This document shows positions 4,748-6,645 of a stretch of DNA of 6,645 nucleotides, piece by piece (position 1 is the stretch's first letter; each line of letters begins with the position of its first letter). Source of the stretch: Chloroflexota bacterium (GTDB lineage: Bacteria > Chloroflexota > Anaerolineae > Anaerolineales > DRKV01); contig DRKV01000002.1 of NCBI GenBank assembly GCA_011051635.1, forward strand, positions 1 through 6,645. The letters are read 5' to 3'. The notes under the pieces were generated by a model. That model worked only from the letters and a program-made list of their open reading frames with translations. It did no database searches and was not told the DNA's origin. A program made the translations under genes and the position numbers.

Positions 4748-6645
4748 ATGCTGACGTGGATTGAGAAATTGCTTTTCCTGGTAGCCGTGGGGGCCTCGCT
4801 GTACTACACCTGGCAAGGCGTGCAGCGTATGATTCGCATCATCGGGCGGGGACAGGGAAGTCCCGACTGGAATTTGGCGAAGAAACGTCTGTGGGAAGCC
4901 CTCGCCAAGACAGTGACCTTGCAGCCTACCTGGCGGTTGCGCCCCGCTGCCACCCTCTTCCATGCCTTCGTCGCCTGGGGCTTCATGTACTATGCCCTCG
5001 TCAATCTTGGAGATGTGCTTCAGGCCTACATCCCCCATTTCGTCTTTCTGGGGGAAGGAACTATTGGCAACCTGTACCGCTTGGGGGCTGATATCCTCAG
5101 CGTGGGGGTCCTGGTCGGGATGGCAGCCCTGATGGTGCGGCGCTATCTCGTCAAGCCGCCTGAACTTCTGGCGCGGGAGGATATCTTCCTGCATCCCAAA
5201 GCGCGGCACGGCATCCAGCGGGATTCGGCTATCGTGGGGGCTTTCATCCTCCTGCACGTCGGCTTTCGCTTCCTGGGGCAGTCTTTCCAGATTGCCGCTC
5301 ACGGCGGGGCCGACCCCTGGCAGCCCTTCGCCTCAGTCGTGGCGGGGATGTGGGCCGGCTGGGGCGAGACCGCTCTGGCGGTGGGCGAGCACCTTTCTTT
5401 CTGGATAGCGCTGGGGCTGATTCTGGCCTTTTTGCCCTACTTCCCCAAATCCAAGCACATCCATCTTTTCTTCGCTCCTCTCAACTTCCTGCTCAAGCCG
5501 GAGCGCCGCTCCATCGGTGAACTCACCCCCCTGGATTTCGACGACGAGAGCATCGAGCAGTTTGGCGCTTCCCGCCTGGAAGACCTGGGCTGGGAGCAAC
5601 TCATGGATGCCTACGCCTGCATCATGTGCAGCCGCTGTCAGCAGGTCTGCCCGGCCTACAACACCGGCAAGGCGCTTTCCCCCGCGGCGCTGGAAATCAA
5701 CAAGCGCTACGTCCTCAACTACGAAGGCGATGCCCTTGCCAAAGGCGAGGAGACCGAGAAGACCCTGCTTGAACTTCTCCTGCCGGAAGAGGCTGTCTGG
5801 GCCTGCACGGCCTGCGGGGCGTGTGTGGACATTTGCCCGGTGGGCAACGAACCGATGCGCGATATCCTGGACATCCGCCGCGGCCTGGTGCTGATGGAAA
5901 ACGAGTTCCCCTCCGAATTGCAAACCGCCTTCCGGGGGATGGAACGTACCGCCAACCCGTGGAACATCTCTCCCGCAGAGCGTCTCAAGTGGACGGAGGG
6001 GCTGGACGTCCCTGTTCCCACGGTGGAAGAGAAGCCGGAGGCCGAGATACTCTGGTGGGTAGGCTGCGCGCCCGCCACGGACGCCCGCGCCCAGAAGACG
6101 GCCCGTGCCTTCGCCAAAGTCCTCAACGCCGCCGGTGTGGATTTCGCCGTTTTGGGCGAGCAGGAGCAATGCACCGGCGATTCCGCCCGCCGGGCCGGGA
6201 ACGAGTACCTCTTCTTTGAACTGGCAACTGCCAACGTGGAGATGCTCAACGAAGTCGCTCCCAAGCGCATCGTAACCACCTGTCCCCACTGCCTGCACAC
6301 CATCAAGAACGAATACCCGGCCTTTGGCGGGGAATACGAAGTTGTCCACCACAGCGAGTTCATCGAAGAGTTGCTCCAAAAAGGGCAGTTGAAGTTGAAG
6401 GACGGCGGTCAGAGCCTCGGAAAGACCACCTTCCACGACCCCTGTTACCTGGGGCGTCACAACGACATCGTGGAGGCCCCGCGTTTCGTCCTGGAAAAGA
6501 GCGGCGCGGCGTTGAGCGAAATGCCGCATCATGGCAAACAATCCTTCTGCTGTGGGGCGGGCGGCGCTCAGATGTGGAAGGAAGAGGAGGAAGGCACGGC
6601 ACGCGTCAATATCACCCGTTTCAAGGAGGCGCAGGACATTGGTGC
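4748..6645 (+). CDS. Membrane-anchored iron-sulfur oxidoreductase, EtfAB:menaquinone oxidoreductase/EtfD-like (3' end outside window)
   Basis: 632 codons are present, open at the right edge. ATG 4748 has GGAGGAG 6 nt upstream. The N-terminal 250 residues hold about five membrane segments (near 5-25, 68-90, 115-135, 160-180, 214-232) with histidines such as H72, H170 and H215 able to bind heme b, as in NarI/HdrE-like domains. Two [4Fe-4S] motifs follow: C291-C294-C297-C301P and C353-C356-C359-C363P. First CCG domain: C440, C475 (QCTGDSARRAGNEYLF), C512 and C515. Second: C566 (HDPCYLGRHN) and C601-C602 (FCCGAGG); its last CxxC must lie beyond the edge, so roughly 50 residues are missing. This fusion is that of the membrane EtfAB:menaquinone oxidoreductases and mycobacterial EtfD, which pass electrons from acyl-CoA dehydrogenases via ETF to quinone. 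The single Cys in QCTGD replaces the usual CC pair; I recall this from that family. HdrD, DsrK, GlpC and GlcF are relatives without this fused membrane domain. No etfAB is in view. Confidence 0.87.
   Translation, partial: MLTWIEKLLFLVAVGASLYYTWQGVQRMIRIIGRGQGSPDWNLAKKRLWEALAKTVTLQPTWRLRPAATLFHAFVAWGFMYYALVNLGDVLQAYIPHFVFLGEGTIGNLYRLGADILSVGVLVGMAALMVRRYLVKPPELLAREDIFLHPKARHGIQRDSAIVGAFILLHVGFRFLGQSFQIAAHGGADPWQPFASVVAGMWAGWGETALAVGEHLSFWIALGLILAFLPYFPKSKHIHLFFAPLNFLLKPERRSIGELTPLDFDDESIEQFGASRLEDLGWEQLMDAYACIMCSRCQQVCPAYNTGKALSPAALEINKRYVLNYEGDALAKGEETEKTLLELLLPEEAVWACTACGACVDICPVGNEPMRDILDIRRGLVLMENEFPSELQTAFRGMERTANPWNISPAERLKWTEGLDVPVPTVEEKPEAEILWWVGCAPATDARAQKTARAFAKVLNAAGVDFAVLGEQEQCTGDSARRAGNEYLFFELATANVEMLNEVAPKRIVTTCPHCLHTIKNEYPAFGGEYEVVHHSEFIEELLQKGQLKLKDGGQSLGKTTFHDPCYLGRHNDIVEAPRFVLEKSGAALSEMPHHGKQSFCCGAGGAQMWKEEEEGTARVNITRFKEAQDIG

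Noticed and set aside
4702..4764. Small open frame ATG to TGA (20 residues) overlapping the oxidoreductase start
   Set aside because: No Shine-Dalgarno sequence precedes it and the peptide has no leader-peptide character such as a run of one amino acid; kept only as a remote possibility for translational coupling.
4268..5302. 344-codon open frame on the minus strand across the intergenic region and two genes
   Set aside because: It crosses a terminator-promoter region and runs antisense to the transpeptidase 3' end and the oxidoreductase membrane domain; the translation is low-complexity and domain-free.
5333..6541. 402-codon open frame on the minus strand
   Set aside because: Antisense to the iron-sulfur oxidoreductase, whose cysteine motifs fix the true frame; the translation has no coherent domain.

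Overview
The window looks like chromosomal DNA of a moderately GC-rich bacterium, most likely a member of the Chloroflexota (Anaerolineae-like). This placement is an inference from the mix of genes (a Roadblock/V4R/response-regulator cluster, a YkuD protein with SH3-like modules, a membrane-fused CCG-domain iron-sulfur oxidoreductase), not from a marker gene. No insertion sequence, CRISPR array, tRNA, rRNA or phage gene is visible.

Layout. (1) Positions 2-238, plus strand: the 3' end of rsmA/ksgA (16S rRNA dimethyladenosine transferase), overlapping tail to tail by 35 bp with the next gene. (2) Positions 204-2888, minus strand: a tight four-gene operon. In transcription order it holds a Roadblock/LC7 protein (TTG start at 2888, possibly 2954), a V4R-domain protein, a response regulator fused to a degenerate GGDEF domain (SAMEF in place of GGDEF), and a polyprenyl-phosphate mannosyltransferase-type GT2 enzyme. 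Gaps are 57, 33 and 6 bp. A promoter with a perfect TTGACA box lies upstream at 2977-3005. (3) Positions about 2955-3190: a divergent intergenic region with back-to-back promoters and a long 5' leader for the plus-strand gene. (4) Positions 3191-4408, plus strand: a secreted L,D-transpeptidase (YkuD) with two SH3-like repeats. (5) Positions 4409-4747: a 339-bp non-coding stretch with two hairpins after the transpeptidase gene, a short AATC(A/T)GCG repeat, an extended -10 promoter, and a leader containing a terminator-like hairpin that could act as an attenuator. (6) Positions 4748-6645, plus strand: the largest gene, open at the right edge. It encodes a membrane-anchored iron-sulfur oxidoreductase with an N-terminal heme-b-type membrane domain, two [4Fe-4S] motifs and two CCG domains, closest in architecture to EtfAB:menaquinone oxidoreductase / EtfD.

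The minus-strand operon appears to be a small signalling module (Roadblock scaffold, ligand-sensing V4R, phospho-receiver with a dead cyclase domain), with a glycosyltransferase translationally coupled at its end. No histidine kinase or Ras-like GTPase partner is present in the window. The right-hand gene belongs to energy metabolism, probably passing electrons from acyl-CoA oxidation to the quinone pool.
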